A stretch of DNA of 32,705 nucleotides from Fidelibacterota bacterium (GTDB lineage: Bacteria > Fidelibacterota > Marinisomatia > Marinisomatales > TCS55): NCBI GenBank assembly GCA_030746535.1, contig JASLML010000017.1:1-32705 (forward strand). Reading direction: 5' to 3'. Numbering within the stretch: the first letter of the stretch is position 1; each line of letters starts with the position of its first letter. A program made the position numbers and the translations under genes. Below, piece by piece: positions 18,613 through 26,205 of this stretch. A model generated the notes under the pieces. It saw only the letters and a program-made list of their open reading frames with translations. It was not told the origin of the DNA and made no database searches.

Positions 18613-18882
18613 TTATTTTTCTTCCGATGCAGGTTCTGAATCAGCTTCTTTTTGGTCTGAAGCTATGTCTATCGAATGAACCGGAACAGTCCAGATCTTT
18701 CCGGAATCATCCTGCAGACGATAACGCGTCGGAAAGTGCACAATGGCGTCAACCACAAGCTTCGTTCCGGCGGATACTTCTTCGCCGAATTCCCTGTGAT
18801 CCTTGCTAAGCGTAACCTTTGTACCTGACTCCATTCCGCCGTGCTCATCAGAAGGCAAATGAAATTCTTTGGATTCTCCCAT
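18613..18882 (-). CDS. Small protein of unknown function (SH3-like beta fold suspected)
   Basis: The 89-residue soluble protein begins MGESKEFHLPSDEHGG. Its middle (about 20-72) alternates hydrophobic and polar residues as in a small beta-barrel (TKVTLSKDHREFGEEV, LVVDAIVHFPTRYRL, KIWTVPVHSID). The tail is acidic and Glu/Ser-rich. I do not recognise a family. It lies between the methyltransferase and glycosyltransferase genes on the same strand, with short gaps, so it is probably cotranscribed. It could be a KOW/SH3-like binding module, which is a guess. Confidence 0.65.
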   Translation of the reverse strand: MGESKEFHLPSDEHGGMESGTKVTLSKDHREFGEEVSAGTKLVVDAIVHFPTRYRLQDDSGKIWTVPVHSIDIASDQKEADSEPASEEK

Positions 18883-18909
18883 GTCAGAATCTAACGGACG
18901 GCGGTCATG

Positions 18910-19746
18910 TCAATCCACAAACTTTCTGCCGTATTCATCCGCTAAATTATTATAGCATTCAAAGAGGCTTGTATTCCCTCTTTTCTCCGCACCAGAGGCA
19001 ACAATATTTGCTTTTTCCACAAGCATATGAACAGCGGAGCGTTTATCCTCTTTAGATAGATTTTGCTGTGCTATGATCTTTTTCAGAGCTTCTATGCGGA
19101 AGCGGTCCATTCCCCAGTGCTTTGCAGATAGCTGGTCCGAATGACCTCCGTACTTTACGATCAGCTTTTCATCAATATAATGCACCTGATTACTTGCGCA
19201 TATCCTAAGCCACAAATCGTAGTCTTCGCAAACTTCCATATTCTCATCAAAATTTCCAACTTCATCAAATAGTGATTTTTTCACCATAACGGATGAAGGT
19301 GATATAACACAAAGCGGAAGGCATTTTCTGAATATCCGCCCGCCATATTTTTGATGCTTATTCATCGGATTCACCCGCTTTCCATTTCGAATCCAAATTT
19401 CATTGGTATGCACCAGAACGGCATCCGGGTTTTCTGCAATACAAATGATCTGCCGTTCCAGTTTTTGCGGCTTCCACTCATCATCAGAATCCAAAAATGC
19501 AATCCATCCTCCTTTTGATTCTGCAATTCCCCTGTTTCTGGCAGCACTTACTCCTGTATTTTGCTGTTTGATTAACTTCACCTCGGGATATTTCGCAGAA
19601 ACCATATCTGCTGTTCCGTCATCAGAGCCATCGTCCACCACTATTACATCGGTTAAAGGATCGCTCTGCGAAAATACAGAATCCAGCGCCCTGGGCAGTA
19701 CATCTATTCTATTGTAAGTAGAAATAATTACAGAGATGGACAGCAT
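18910..19746 (-). CDS. Glycosyltransferase family 2
   Basis: The 278-residue protein is an inverting GT-A glycosyltransferase. Residues 1-100 hold the nucleotide-sugar site: SVIISTYNR (5-13), VIVVDDGSDDGT (34-45), NTGVSAARNRG (63-73) and the metal-binding DxD FLDSDDEW (84-91). EVCEDYDLWLRI (near 170) corresponds to the acceptor/catalytic ED-type motif. There are no membrane helices, so it is cytoplasmic or peripheral. Likely roles are lipopolysaccharide, capsule or protein glycan synthesis; the sugar is not readable. A perfect hairpin ends 11 bases before the ATG at 19746. The start is fixed by the canonical N-terminal SV(I/V)I strand. Confidence 0.92.
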   Translation of the reverse strand: MLSISVIISTYNRIDVLPRALDSVFSQSDPLTDVIVVDDGSDDGTADMVSAKYPEVKLIKQQNTGVSAARNRGIAESKGGWIAFLDSDDEWKPQKLERQIICIAENPDAVLVHTNEIWIRNGKRVNPMNKHQKYGGRIFRKCLPLCVISPSSVMVKKSLFDEVGNFDENMEVCEDYDLWLRICASNQVHYIDEKLIVKYGGHSDQLSAKHWGMDRFRIEALKKIIAQQNLSKEDKRSAVHMLVEKANIVASGAEKRGNTSLFECYNNLADEYGRKFVD

Positions 19747-19756
19747 CTTATAACAA

Positions 19757-19781
19757 AAAAGGGAAGCAATACTTCCCTTTT
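19757..19781 (-). terminator. Hairpin terminator after the MORN lipoprotein, right before the glycosyltransferase
   Basis: A perfect 10-bp stem, AAAAGGGAAG with CTTCCCTTTT, encloses a five-base loop (CAATA on plus). On the minus strand the stem is followed by a run of T (TTTTTTG). It lies 22 bases beyond the stop of the MORN-repeat gene and 11 bases before the next start codon, so it may terminate or attenuate transcription into the glycosyltransferase gene. Confidence 0.75.
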
Positions 19782-19803
19782 CAATAGTTGTTCAGTAACA
19801 CTG

Positions 19804-20298
19804 TTATCTGACAAAATTGCCGTTATTCCAGGTTTCTTCTCTGTCAAATTTCCCGTTTGGATTCCAATAGGTCCATATGCCGTGCCATTTACCCTCTTTA
19901 TATTGCCCGCTTTCACCTTTAGTACCATTGTTCCACCATACGGTCCACTCGCCAGTTTTCCGGCCATTTTCATACGTGCCTTGTTTGTATTTTTTTCCGT
20001 TTTCATGCCACCATGTCCATAAGCCTTCCTGATGGTTATCGGAAAAATTTCCTTCTGCTTTCATATTTCCGTTTTCCCAGTAATAGATCCAAGGCCCCTC
20101 CTGGCTGCCATTAACATATTCGCCGGTTACCCGAGGACTACCGTCTTCGAAATTCCACCTCCATGTGCTGTCGGCTATTCTGTTTGTAAGGAAACCTTCG
20201 TATTCTATGGTTGTCTCATTGATCATGGCACTGGTCGGCCTTTTTTCGCAGGACATCCACAACAGTGCCATAGGTAGTAGCGTTAGTAAAGTTTTCAT
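19804..20298 (-). CDS. MORN-repeat lipoprotein (YwqK-like)
   Basis: The chosen ATG at 20298 is preceded by AAGGAT at good spacing. A longer frame opens at 20355 but overlaps the upstream gene and lacks a ribosome site. The 164-residue protein starts MKTLLTLLPMALLWMSC, a plausible lipoprotein signal with lipidated Cys17. From about residue 60, five MORN-variant repeats of about 23 residues follow (GPWIYYWENGNMKAEG, GLWTWWHENGKKYKQG, GEWTVWWNNGTK, GIWTYWNPNGK). The family is often annotated as the YwqK 'antitoxin', though its true role is usually unclear. It is probably anchored to the inner leaflet of the outer membrane or inner membrane. It may share a transcript with the upstream secreted protein. 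Confidence 0.85.
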   Translation of the reverse strand: MKTLLTLLPMALLWMSCEKRPTSAMINETTIEYEGFLTNRIADSTWRWNFEDGSPRVTGEYVNGSQEGPWIYYWENGNMKAEGNFSDNHQEGLWTWWHENGKKYKQGTYENGRKTGEWTVWWNNGTKGESGQYKEGKWHGIWTYWNPNGKFDREETWNNGNFVR

Positions 20299-20351
20299 AA
20301 TATCCTTAAAAAGTAATCTCGAACTTAGTGCAAACAGCTGATTTGGGGAAA

Positions 20352-20861
20352 TCAATTAAGGCGGTAAGGATAAACAACTATCCGCCATCTAAGCCTGCTT
20401 TCAACACTGATATGATACATGCCGGCACCGATGTTGTAAATCATAACACTGGCTTCATGAGATGATTTCTTCTTTTGCCACGTTTCATCAAGCGGAAATT
20501 CTGATTGAATTGTAAATCGTCCGTTTACCACTGCAAATCCGTCTTCAGAAACGACCTGATAAGTTGAGAAAGGATCAATTACACCCTGCGCATGGTAGCT
20601 GGTAATCTCAAATGTAGCTTCAGGGCCGGCGAGGTAGAAACTGCGCGTTGTTCCGATGCCTTCGCCATGAAAAAACTGGACTCCCATTCCGGAATCTTCT
20701 GATTCAGCAAAAGGCGAAAATAAGTTTTTGAGTTTATGCAAAAACGATGTTTTTTCTATATTTGTTGAATCATATTCGCTATGGAGCGAATCTTGTGCTT
20801 GCAAATATGTTACTAAACCTGCTGTCAATAATATTGCTTGTAGGATGGAGTATTTTTTCAT
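20352..20861 (-). CDS. Secreted protein of unknown function
   Basis: About 169 residues starting at the ATG at 20861 (a TTG lies two codons earlier). MKKYSILQAILLTAGLVTYLQAQ is a signal peptide with cleavage after AQA or AQ. The mature part contains a Ser/Glu/Asp-rich linker and beta-strand-like stretches (FYLAGPEATFEITSYH, FAVVNGRFTIQSEF, YHISVESRLRWRIVVY). It ends in aromatic and basic residues (YPYRLN). No family is recognised. It precedes the MORN lipoprotein gene by 53 bases and is divergent from the thioredoxin-like gene at 20929. A role in the envelope or periplasm is likely. Confidence 0.7.
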   Translation of the reverse strand: MKKYSILQAILLTAGLVTYLQAQDSLHSEYDSTNIEKTSFLHKLKNLFSPFAESEDSGMGVQFFHGEGIGTTRSFYLAGPEATFEITSYHAQGVIDPFSTYQVVSEDGFAVVNGRFTIQSEFPLDETWQKKKSSHEASVMIYNIGAGMYHISVESRLRWRIVVYPYRLN

Positions 20862-20864
20862 CGA

Positions 20865-20881
20865 CAATTAAATTTTAATTG
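20865..20881. promoter_or_regulatory. 17-base perfect palindrome in a divergent promoter region
   Basis: CAATTAAATTTTAATTG reads as a perfect inverted repeat about a central T. It sits between the divergent starts at 20861 and 20929. Its AT-only core could reflect composition, but its placement suits an operator. A weak TTGAAT/TCAATA promoter for the plus strand (20879-20908) overlaps its edge. Confidence 0.35.
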
Positions 20882-20928
20882 AATAAGTTTATGATCGTTC
20901 AATCAATAAAAATTACTGAAAAATCACT

Positions 20929-21528
20929 TTGAAGAAATTTACTGTTATTCTTCTCATTTTCCCCGCACTTTTTTGGGTCTCTGGAATCTTATCCTGCGAA
21001 GATCCGCTTTACGGAGAACCAAATGTCAGTGAGGCAGGCGTTGGTCTCAGCGGCCAAGCATACAAGGTTGGAGACACTGTGGAAGATTTTACAATGCAAA
21101 TTTGCGGTAACGGTTCCGGAGCGTGGACACTTTATGATTGGTTTCACACACAAAATGGCGGAACCAAAAAAGTAATTCTTATTAACTGTTTTGCTACTTG
21201 GTGATGACCCTGCCAATCGGAGGCTCCGGTTTTAGAAACATTAGCCAGCCAGTATGCAGATTCAGGGCTTGTTCTGATTGCTTCAGGTTTCGACTGGGGC
21301 CAGCCCTATTCTTGTGACCAATGGGCATCTCAGTTTAACCTTACATACCCCATAATTGATGATGCACAATATAAGCTATACGATGCATTTGGTACTGGGT
21401 ATGTCCCGCACAATGTAGTAATTGATCATAATATGGTTGTAAGGCACAGTGACGCTGGCTTCAGCCTCAGTGGAATTACTGATCTTATTACCACTATCTT
21501 AGCTGAAATCAAGGCGGAAGGAAGCTGA
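20929..21528 (+). CDS. Candidate selenoprotein: TlpA-like thioredoxin lipoprotein with WUUPC motif
   Basis: Read through two in-frame TGA codons (21202-21204, 21205-21207), this frame gives 199 residues and ends at TGA 21526-21528. Residues 1-23 are a lipoprotein signal (ILSC23). Then comes a thioredoxin/TlpA fold: VGDTVEDFTMQ, VILINCFATW, Trp91-[TGA92]-[TGA93]-Pro94-Cys95, QSEAPVLETLASQY, LVLIASGFDWG, LTYPIIDDAQYKLYD, and YVPHNVVIDHN with the cis-Pro. In known TlpA proteins this is WCxPC, so the first TGA takes the resolving Cys slot and gives UUPC. A SECIS-like hairpin follows. The start is TTG; an in-frame TGA lies four codons upstream. The obvious alternative is a nonsense pseudogene, but downstream sequence is fully intact. 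Confidence 0.7.
21208..21235 (+). promoter_or_regulatory. Possible bacterial SECIS hairpin
   Basis: Directly after the double TGA, AATCGG (21215-21220) pairs with CCGGTT (21226-21231) around loop AGGCT (21221-21225). An internal loop (CC/T) and three more pairs extend it: C21210-G21235, U21211-A21234, G21212-U21233. The apical loop carries G at its second position. The first TGA ends 16 bases before the loop, the second 13. From general knowledge, bacterial SECIS elements are such short hairpins with a loop G at this distance. Confidence 0.5.
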
Positions 21529-21540
21529 CCGAATTAATAT

Positions 21541-21560
21541 ATTTCCCCTAATTGGGAAAT
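21541..21560. terminator. Inverted repeat between convergent genes
   Basis: ATTTCCC and GGGAAAT form a perfect seven-base stem around CTAATT between the ends of the thioredoxin-like gene (plus) and the M24 peptidase gene (minus). No long T-run follows on either strand. A second weaker hairpin (GCTGC/GCAGC, 21569-21586) is followed by TTATTTTTC on the plus strand. One of the two probably ends transcription. Confidence 0.4.
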
Positions 21561-21589
21561 AATGCAGTGCTGCTCTCAGCCGCAGCTGA

Positions 21590-22939
21590 TTATTTTTCTT
21601 CCCAATCGATCAAAATCATTGCTGTTTGCCGGGGATCAATGTATTCACAGGATTTACCGTCAAAAAAGGCATCCTCTTCCAGCATAATTGCCACTTCTTT
21701 ATCCCAACTAGGAATAAATACCTTTGCATTGAGTTCTATTGAAAAAGCCGTATTCGGATACAACGGATAATCCCCATTCACCGGAACACCCTCCTGTTTA
21801 TCCCACATTCCAATTGTCGGACCGGCACCATGACCGTAGTATCCGATAGGGTGCGTATATATCTGCGGCTTAATGCCTTCATTTTTTGCTTGATCAAGTG
21901 CTGATAGAAGTATGTCATTGCCCGTTCTTCCGGTTTTGAATTGGCCTGTCAAAATATCTTGAAGGCGGTTGCCGACTGCGAGTGCTTCTGCTAATTCATC
22001 GGGCACACGTTCTTCGCCGGGCTTCAGAACATACGCATGCTGCTGTGTGTCCGTATTTAAACCAAGATAAGTGATTCCGAAATCCACATGCAGTAGATCG
22101 CCGGGCCGTACGACATTATCCGGTTTGGATTTGGAAAATGCTTCCAAAAAATTAAAATCCTGATTATCAGCACGCTGAATGTCAACGGTAGGATGAAACC
22201 ATGTGATCAGGTTCAAGTCCCGTATACGATCTCTATACCACCAAACAATATCATCAGTGGTAGTAATTCCAGGTTTAATAACATCAGCTGAAAAACCTTC
22301 CTTTATAATGTCATGGGCAATTCGGCATATGGTTGGGTATAATTCCATTTCTTTAGAGGTTCGGGTCTCTAGCCAGCCGATGGCAATTTTTTCAGCACTG
22401 ATAATTCGATTATGATATTTTTGCGGAAGAGCCTTTGTAAATAATGCATATTCGGTTGCGGACAATCCATCCGCCTGAGCAAAATATTCACTCATATTCA
22501 ATCCGATTTTTTGCGGATCTTTAGCTTCGATAAGATCCGCCAATGCTTTGTATTGATCGGGCTGTGCTTCGGGATCCCAAGCTTTTTTGAATATTTCACC
22601 AACATCATAGCGTGCCACCGCATAGGTTTCCAATGGTTCATTATTACCCGGGTTGAATATTACCAGAACCGTGCGCCTTCTGGCATTCAGCCAGGTTGCA
22701 GGAAGCATTGTGCGGATCACAGGATCTTCGTTGTATTCCCGTGCAATGATCAGCCACATGTCGATATTATTTCTTTGCATTATTGCAGGCAAAACTGATA
22801 CAAAACGATCCTTCAATAGTGCATTGCGAATCACTGCGCGTTCTTTCATTGAAAGCACATCATCCTTAAGGCCATCGGCAAGCAGTCTGAAACTGCCGAT
22901 ACCTAATAAAACCAGAAATAAAGTTGCATATTTTTTCAT
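21590..22939 (-). CDS. Exported M24 family metallopeptidase (Xaa-Pro aminopeptidase-like)
   Basis: The 449-residue protein has a signal peptide (MKKYATLFLVLLGIGSFRLLA) and the creatinase/aminopeptidase P fold. The N-terminal domain (about 40-190) is followed by the pita-bread catalytic domain. Metal ligands are readable as D286 in HVDFG, D297 in NTDTQ, the His of THPIGYYGHGAG (363-370), E402 in SIELN and the Glu of MLEEDAF (about 421). The full ligand set suggests an active dinuclear metallopeptidase; substrates are probably peptides with proline at the second position. AAAGGA eight bases before the ATG fits its start. It stands alone, convergent with the thioredoxin-like gene, and abuts the tRNA-Leu fragment at its 5' side. 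Confidence 0.9.
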   Translation of the reverse strand: MKKYATLFLVLLGIGSFRLLADGLKDDVLSMKERAVIRNALLKDRFVSVLPAIMQRNNIDMWLIIAREYNEDPVIRTMLPATWLNARRRTVLVIFNPGNNEPLETYAVARYDVGEIFKKAWDPEAQPDQYKALADLIEAKDPQKIGLNMSEYFAQADGLSATEYALFTKALPQKYHNRIISAEKIAIGWLETRTSKEMELYPTICRIAHDIIKEGFSADVIKPGITTTDDIVWWYRDRIRDLNLITWFHPTVDIQRADNQDFNFLEAFSKSKPDNVVRPGDLLHVDFGITYLGLNTDTQQHAYVLKPGEERVPDELAEALAVGNRLQDILTGQFKTGRTGNDILLSALDQAKNEGIKPQIYTHPIGYYGHGAGPTIGMWDKQEGVPVNGDYPLYPNTAFSIELNAKVFIPSWDKEVAIMLEEDAFFDGKSCEYIDPRQTAMILIDWEEK

Positions 22940-22986
22940 TACATATTCCTTTGGGTAAGATCTATTGTTGATGATGATAATTTATA

Positions 22987-23043
22987 GTCGAGTACCCGGG
23001 GCCGGACTTGAACCGGCACGACCGTACCGGCCAACAGATTTTA
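22987..23043 (-). repeat. tRNA-Leu 3' fragment (possible attachment-site remnant)
   Basis: Bases 22987-23023 are identical over 37 bases to 26206-26242, the 3' part of the intact tRNA-Leu, and 23032-23043 repeat a further 12 bases (CAACAGATTTTA). The eight-base variable arm between them differs (GTACCGGC versus TATTCGGT) but still pairs. Sequence matching the acceptor, D-arm and 5' anticodon stem is absent beyond 23043. So the fragment starts in the anticodon loop, as left behind by many tRNA-targeting integrations. Confidence 0.8.
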
Positions 23044-23102
23044 TCTAATTTATTTGCATTAGTATCAAGTACGATGTGTTATCAATTTAATTTGTTCGCT
23101 TC

Positions 23103-23114
23103 TTGCTATAGCAA
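23103..23114. promoter_or_regulatory. 12-base palindrome upstream of the TRAP operon
   Basis: TTGCTATAGCAA is a perfect palindrome 33 bases before the dctP start. A TATAAT sequence (23132-23137) follows, but I see no good -35 at the standard distance. A small operator for a TRAP regulator is possible; none is encoded in the window. Confidence 0.3.
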
Positions 23115-23147
23115 ATCTAAACCATTATTTTTATAATAATAGGTTAA

Positions 23148-24188
23148 ATGAAATTTTACCAATTAGAAATGAAAAAACTATTTATTACTATAGCATTTTG
23201 CGCAGCAATATTGATCTTAAGCTGTAATGAAAGATCAGATAAATCATCCCAAACTGCGGCAGCAAAACATATTGATATCAATATGAGCTTGGTCTTTACC
23301 CAAAACGAATTACTTACTCAGGAATTGATCAAAGTAACAAACAAAATTCGTGAGCGAACGAATGGTTTGATTAATATTAAAGTGTTTCCCGGGGGACAAT
23401 TACCTGTATATAAAAATAACCTTGAGCAAGTCGTAAATGGGGCAAACTGGATTGCTGTTGAGGATCTAACTTACGTTGGAGACTATGTCCCTGATTTTGC
23501 AGCCTTGGCGGGGCCAATGCTTTACAATTCTTACGATGAGTACTTGAAAATGATGAAAACGGAATTTGTTGCTGGATTGAAAGCTCAAAGTGAACAAAAA
23601 GGTATTAAAGTATTGAATGCAGATTACATTTTCGGTTTCCGCCACATGATTACAAACAGAGAAATAAAGAATTCAGCAGATATGAAAGGAATGCGTATTC
23701 GTGTTCCCGGCAGTCAGTTATTTATTCACACTCTGTCCGCTATGGGAGCATCACCAGCTTCCCTACCATTTCCAGAAACGTACGCAGGAGTGCAACAAGG
23801 TGTAGTTGACGGCCTCGAAGGTTCAATTCTTACCATGTATGCAACTAAAATCTATGAAGTAGCGAAGAACATGTCATTAACCAAGCATTTTTTGGGAACA
23901 GTTGGTATCTATATTTCACCGAAGCTGTGGAACACATTCACAGCAAAGCAGCAACAGATTGTTTTAGAAGAGTTGAAAGCGGGTGCAAAGTCAAACACTG
24001 CTGAATTGATCAAGTTGGATAAAGAATATGCAAAAAAACTTGAAGATTTGGGTGTAAAGTTTAATGAAGTCAATACACGTGAATTCAGCAAACTAACTGC
24101 TAAAGTCTATAACCAGTTTCCATCTTGGAGTAAAAATATTCATTCGACGATCACCAAAGAATTAGATAATATCCGAACAGCACAATAA
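23148..24188 (+). CDS. dctP: TRAP transporter solute-binding protein DctP
   Basis: The 346-residue periplasmic lipoprotein captures an organic acid-type ligand and delivers it to the DctQM membrane pair. The first ATG (23148) has AGG four bases upstream. An in-frame ATG at 23169 would give MKKLFITIAFCAAILILSC, a cleaner lipoprotein signal, so the start is uncertain by seven codons. The DctP core is clear: LTQELIKVTNKIRERT, GMRIRVPGS with the ligand-contacting Arg, MGASPASLPFPETYAGVQQGVVDGLEG, and LGTVGIYISPKLW. First gene of a plus-strand operon with dctQ and dctM. DctP proteins bind dicarboxylates, sialic acid, ectoine and others, and the ligand here is not evident. Confidence 0.92.
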   Translation: MKFYQLEMKKLFITIAFCAAILILSCNERSDKSSQTAAAKHIDINMSLVFTQNELLTQELIKVTNKIRERTNGLINIKVFPGGQLPVYKNNLEQVVNGANWIAVEDLTYVGDYVPDFAALAGPMLYNSYDEYLKMMKTEFVAGLKAQSEQKGIKVLNADYIFGFRHMITNREIKNSADMKGMRIRVPGSQLFIHTLSAMGASPASLPFPETYAGVQQGVVDGLEGSILTMYATKIYEVAKNMSLTKHFLGTVGIYISPKLWNTFTAKQQQIVLEELKAGAKSNTAELIKLDKEYAKKLEDLGVKFNEVNTREFSKLTAKVYNQFPSWSKNIHSTITKELDNIRTAQ

Positions 24189-24354
24189 AGTGCCTGCATA
24201 CCATCGTATAACAAGTAATCTTAGACACTAAAATCACATAATATTATAATTATTTAGAAAAGTATAATTTGGAGCAATGGTTGCTTTTGGTAGAAATGAA
24301 TATCGGTGCACACAATGCCATCATAATTATTATTAGCGACTTCATTGAAACCGT

Positions 24355-24831
24355 ATGAGATATATTTTTGATAATTTCGAAGAAATAATGGCGTCCATAG
24401 CCATATCTGTCACAGTCTTGATGGTAACCATAAACGTGATATTACGTTATGGTTTCGGATTCGTACTTCCATGGACGGAAGAGCTTTCAGTCATCTGCTT
24501 TATTTGGTCAGTATATTTTGGTATAAGTTCTTGTTATAAACATAAGCTGCACATGGGTGTCGATGTTGTCATCCAGTTATTTCCATTAAAAGCAAGAACA
24601 CCCTCTCGCATTCTTATCTCTTGCTTCCTGCTCGCACTCAACCTGTTAATGTCTTATCTCAGTTATGACTACATGATGCTGTCAAACAAAGTAACTCCGG
24701 TTATTGGGATGTCATATTTCACCATTAATGGTGTGTTGTTTCTTTCTTTTACACTCATGGCATTACATACACTCAGATTCATTAAAGAAGATGTTGATCA
24801 ACTACGTTATAAACCATCTATTGACACCTAA
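24355..24831 (+). CDS. dctQ: TRAP transporter small permease DctQ
   Basis: The 158-residue protein has four predicted transmembrane segments and matches the DctQ small membrane subunit, which acts with DctM as the Na+-coupled permease. Characteristic features are a conserved N-terminal acidic patch (FDNFEEIMASIA), a central NVILRYGFGFVLPWTEELSVICFIW segment (20 residues or fewer conserved, with W-T-E-E), and CYKHKLHMGVDVV. It starts 166 bases after the dctP stop, an unusually long gap in this operon, and ends 12 bases before dctM. The gap has no gene I can support. The ATG has little Shine-Dalgarno sequence. Confidence 0.88.
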   Translation: MRYIFDNFEEIMASIAISVTVLMVTINVILRYGFGFVLPWTEELSVICFIWSVYFGISSCYKHKLHMGVDVVIQLFPLKARTPSRILISCFLLALNLLMSYLSYDYMMLSNKVTPVIGMSYFTINGVLFLSFTLMALHTLRFIKEDVDQLRYKPSIDT

Positions 24832-24843
24832 TAGGTAACAGTT

Positions 24844-26127
24844 ATGGATAGCTACCTACCAATAATTATTCTGTTTGCTCTTTTTTTGCTGAATGTGCCT
24901 ATTGGATTTTCTTTGATTTCATCTGCAATGTTCTATTTTCTTTTTTTGAATAGCTCGATCCCTGTGAGCTTAGTGATGCAACGGTTTATATCTTCTGCGG
25001 AATCATTCCCTTTATTGGCCATCCCATTTTTTATAATGGTTGGATCTGTAATGAATTATTCAGGTATAAGCAGAAGTTTATTAAGGTTTGCAGACTTGCT
25101 GATAGGCCATAAAACCGGTGGCCTTGCACATGTAAATGTGGCCCTCAGTACCCTGATGGGCGGTATTTCAGGCTCTGCCAATGCAGATGCAGCAATGCAG
25201 TCAAAGATACTTGCCCCTGAAATGACAAAACGCGGCTATGATTTACCTTTCACAGCATCCGTGACTGCAGCTTCCTCAATAATTAGCCCGGTTATTCCGC
25301 CTGGGATCAACTTAATCATTTATGCATTGTTAGCTAATGTATCTGTCCATCAGATGTTTATCGCAGGATATATCCCTGCATTAATGATGGCTACTTCGCT
25401 GATGCTAACTATTGCAATCATATCCAGAAGCCGTGGCTATAAACCATCACGTCCAGAGCCTGCATCTGCGCAAGAAATCTTCCTGAATTTTGCAAAAGCC
25501 ATACCTGCTTTGTTGATTCCCTTCGGAATTATTTTGGGAATGCGATTTGGTTTGTTTACCCCTACAGAAGCTGGAGCGATTGCAGTAATGTTGTGTGCCA
25601 TGATAGGCTTCTTTATCTATCATGAACTTGAGATTAAGCATATTCAGCAAATATTAAAGGAGACAGTTCAGGGTACAAGTAGCGTAATGTTTATCATCAT
25701 TGGTGCAATGGTGTTCGGTTATTACATGACCCTCGAACAAATTCCACAAAATGTTGCTTCTGCTTTAATAGCACTAACCCAAAATAAACTATTACTACTT
25801 TTATTGATTAATATGTTACTCTTATTGGTTGGTATGTTTATAGAGGGTGGAGCAGCCATGATTATATTAACGCCTATATTATTACCAGCTATAATTAATG
25901 TTGGAGTGGACCCTGTTCACTTTGGCATTATCGTAATAATTAATATCATGATTGGCGGCATTACACCGCCATTCGGATCTATGATGTTTACTGTATGTTC
26001 AATATTAAAAGTGAACATGATCGAGTTTGTTCGCGAAGTATTACCATTGCTTTTAGCATTGCTGGTAGTATTGTTGATATTGACTTATTCGGAAAGCCTC
26101 GTCCTATTCTTACCAAGAATACTGTAA
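24844..26127 (+). CDS. dctM: TRAP transporter large permease DctM
   Basis: The 427-residue inner-membrane protein has about twelve hydrophobic segments. It carries DctM signatures: FPLLAIPFFIMVGSVMNYSG, the segment near GGISGSANADAAMQSKILAPEM (Ser/Asp-rich, first Na+ site region), IISPVIPPGINLIIYALLANVSV and a late GGITPPFGSMMF. It forms the elevator-type transport domain and scaffold with DctQ, taking up substrate from DctP driven by sodium. A run AGG (24835) precedes the ATG. No regulator gene is adjacent, and the cluster lies between direct repeats of tRNA-Leu sequence. Last gene of the operon. Confidence 0.92.
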   Translation: MDSYLPIIILFALFLLNVPIGFSLISSAMFYFLFLNSSIPVSLVMQRFISSAESFPLLAIPFFIMVGSVMNYSGISRSLLRFADLLIGHKTGGLAHVNVALSTLMGGISGSANADAAMQSKILAPEMTKRGYDLPFTASVTAASSIISPVIPPGINLIIYALLANVSVHQMFIAGYIPALMMATSLMLTIAIISRSRGYKPSRPEPASAQEIFLNFAKAIPALLIPFGIILGMRFGLFTPTEAGAIAVMLCAMIGFFIYHELEIKHIQQILKETVQGTSSVMFIIIGAMVFGYYMTLEQIPQNVASALIALTQNKLLLLLLINMLLLLVGMFIEGGAAMIILTPILLPAIINVGVDPVHFGIIVIINIMIGGITPPFGSMMFTVCSILKVNMIEFVREVLPLLLALLVVLLILTYSESLVLFLPRIL

Positions 26128-26175
26128 TATAAATAATTTGAGCCATATGCATTTTTTGCCAATCAGAATAGAATG

Positions 26176-26202
26176 AAAAAACCCCCTAATCAACGGGGGT
26201 TT
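26176..26202 (-). terminator. Rho-independent terminator of tRNA-Leu
   Basis: AAACCCCC and GGGGGTTT (26179-26202 on plus) form an eight-base stem with loop TAATCAAC. On the minus strand the stem ends in TTTTTT (complement of 26176-26181), just after the tRNA-Leu 3' end. On the plus strand it may also end the dctM transcript, though only three Ts follow. Confidence 0.75.
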
Positions 26203-26205
26203 GTC

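Noticed and set aside
20929-21204. Treating the thioredoxin-like gene as a 91-residue complete gene
   Set aside because: The frame continues intact with the rest of the thioredoxin fold after the two TGA codons, so a short protein ending at Trp91 is not credible as the full product.
20989-21528. Genetic code change (UGA as Trp) across the window
   Set aside because: Other genes use TGA as the normal stop, for example 26560, 27312 and 29743, and contain no in-frame TGA.
24189-24354. Possible small gene in the dctP-dctQ gap
   Set aside because: No frame with start, length and ribosome site was found; the region looks like AT-rich spacer.
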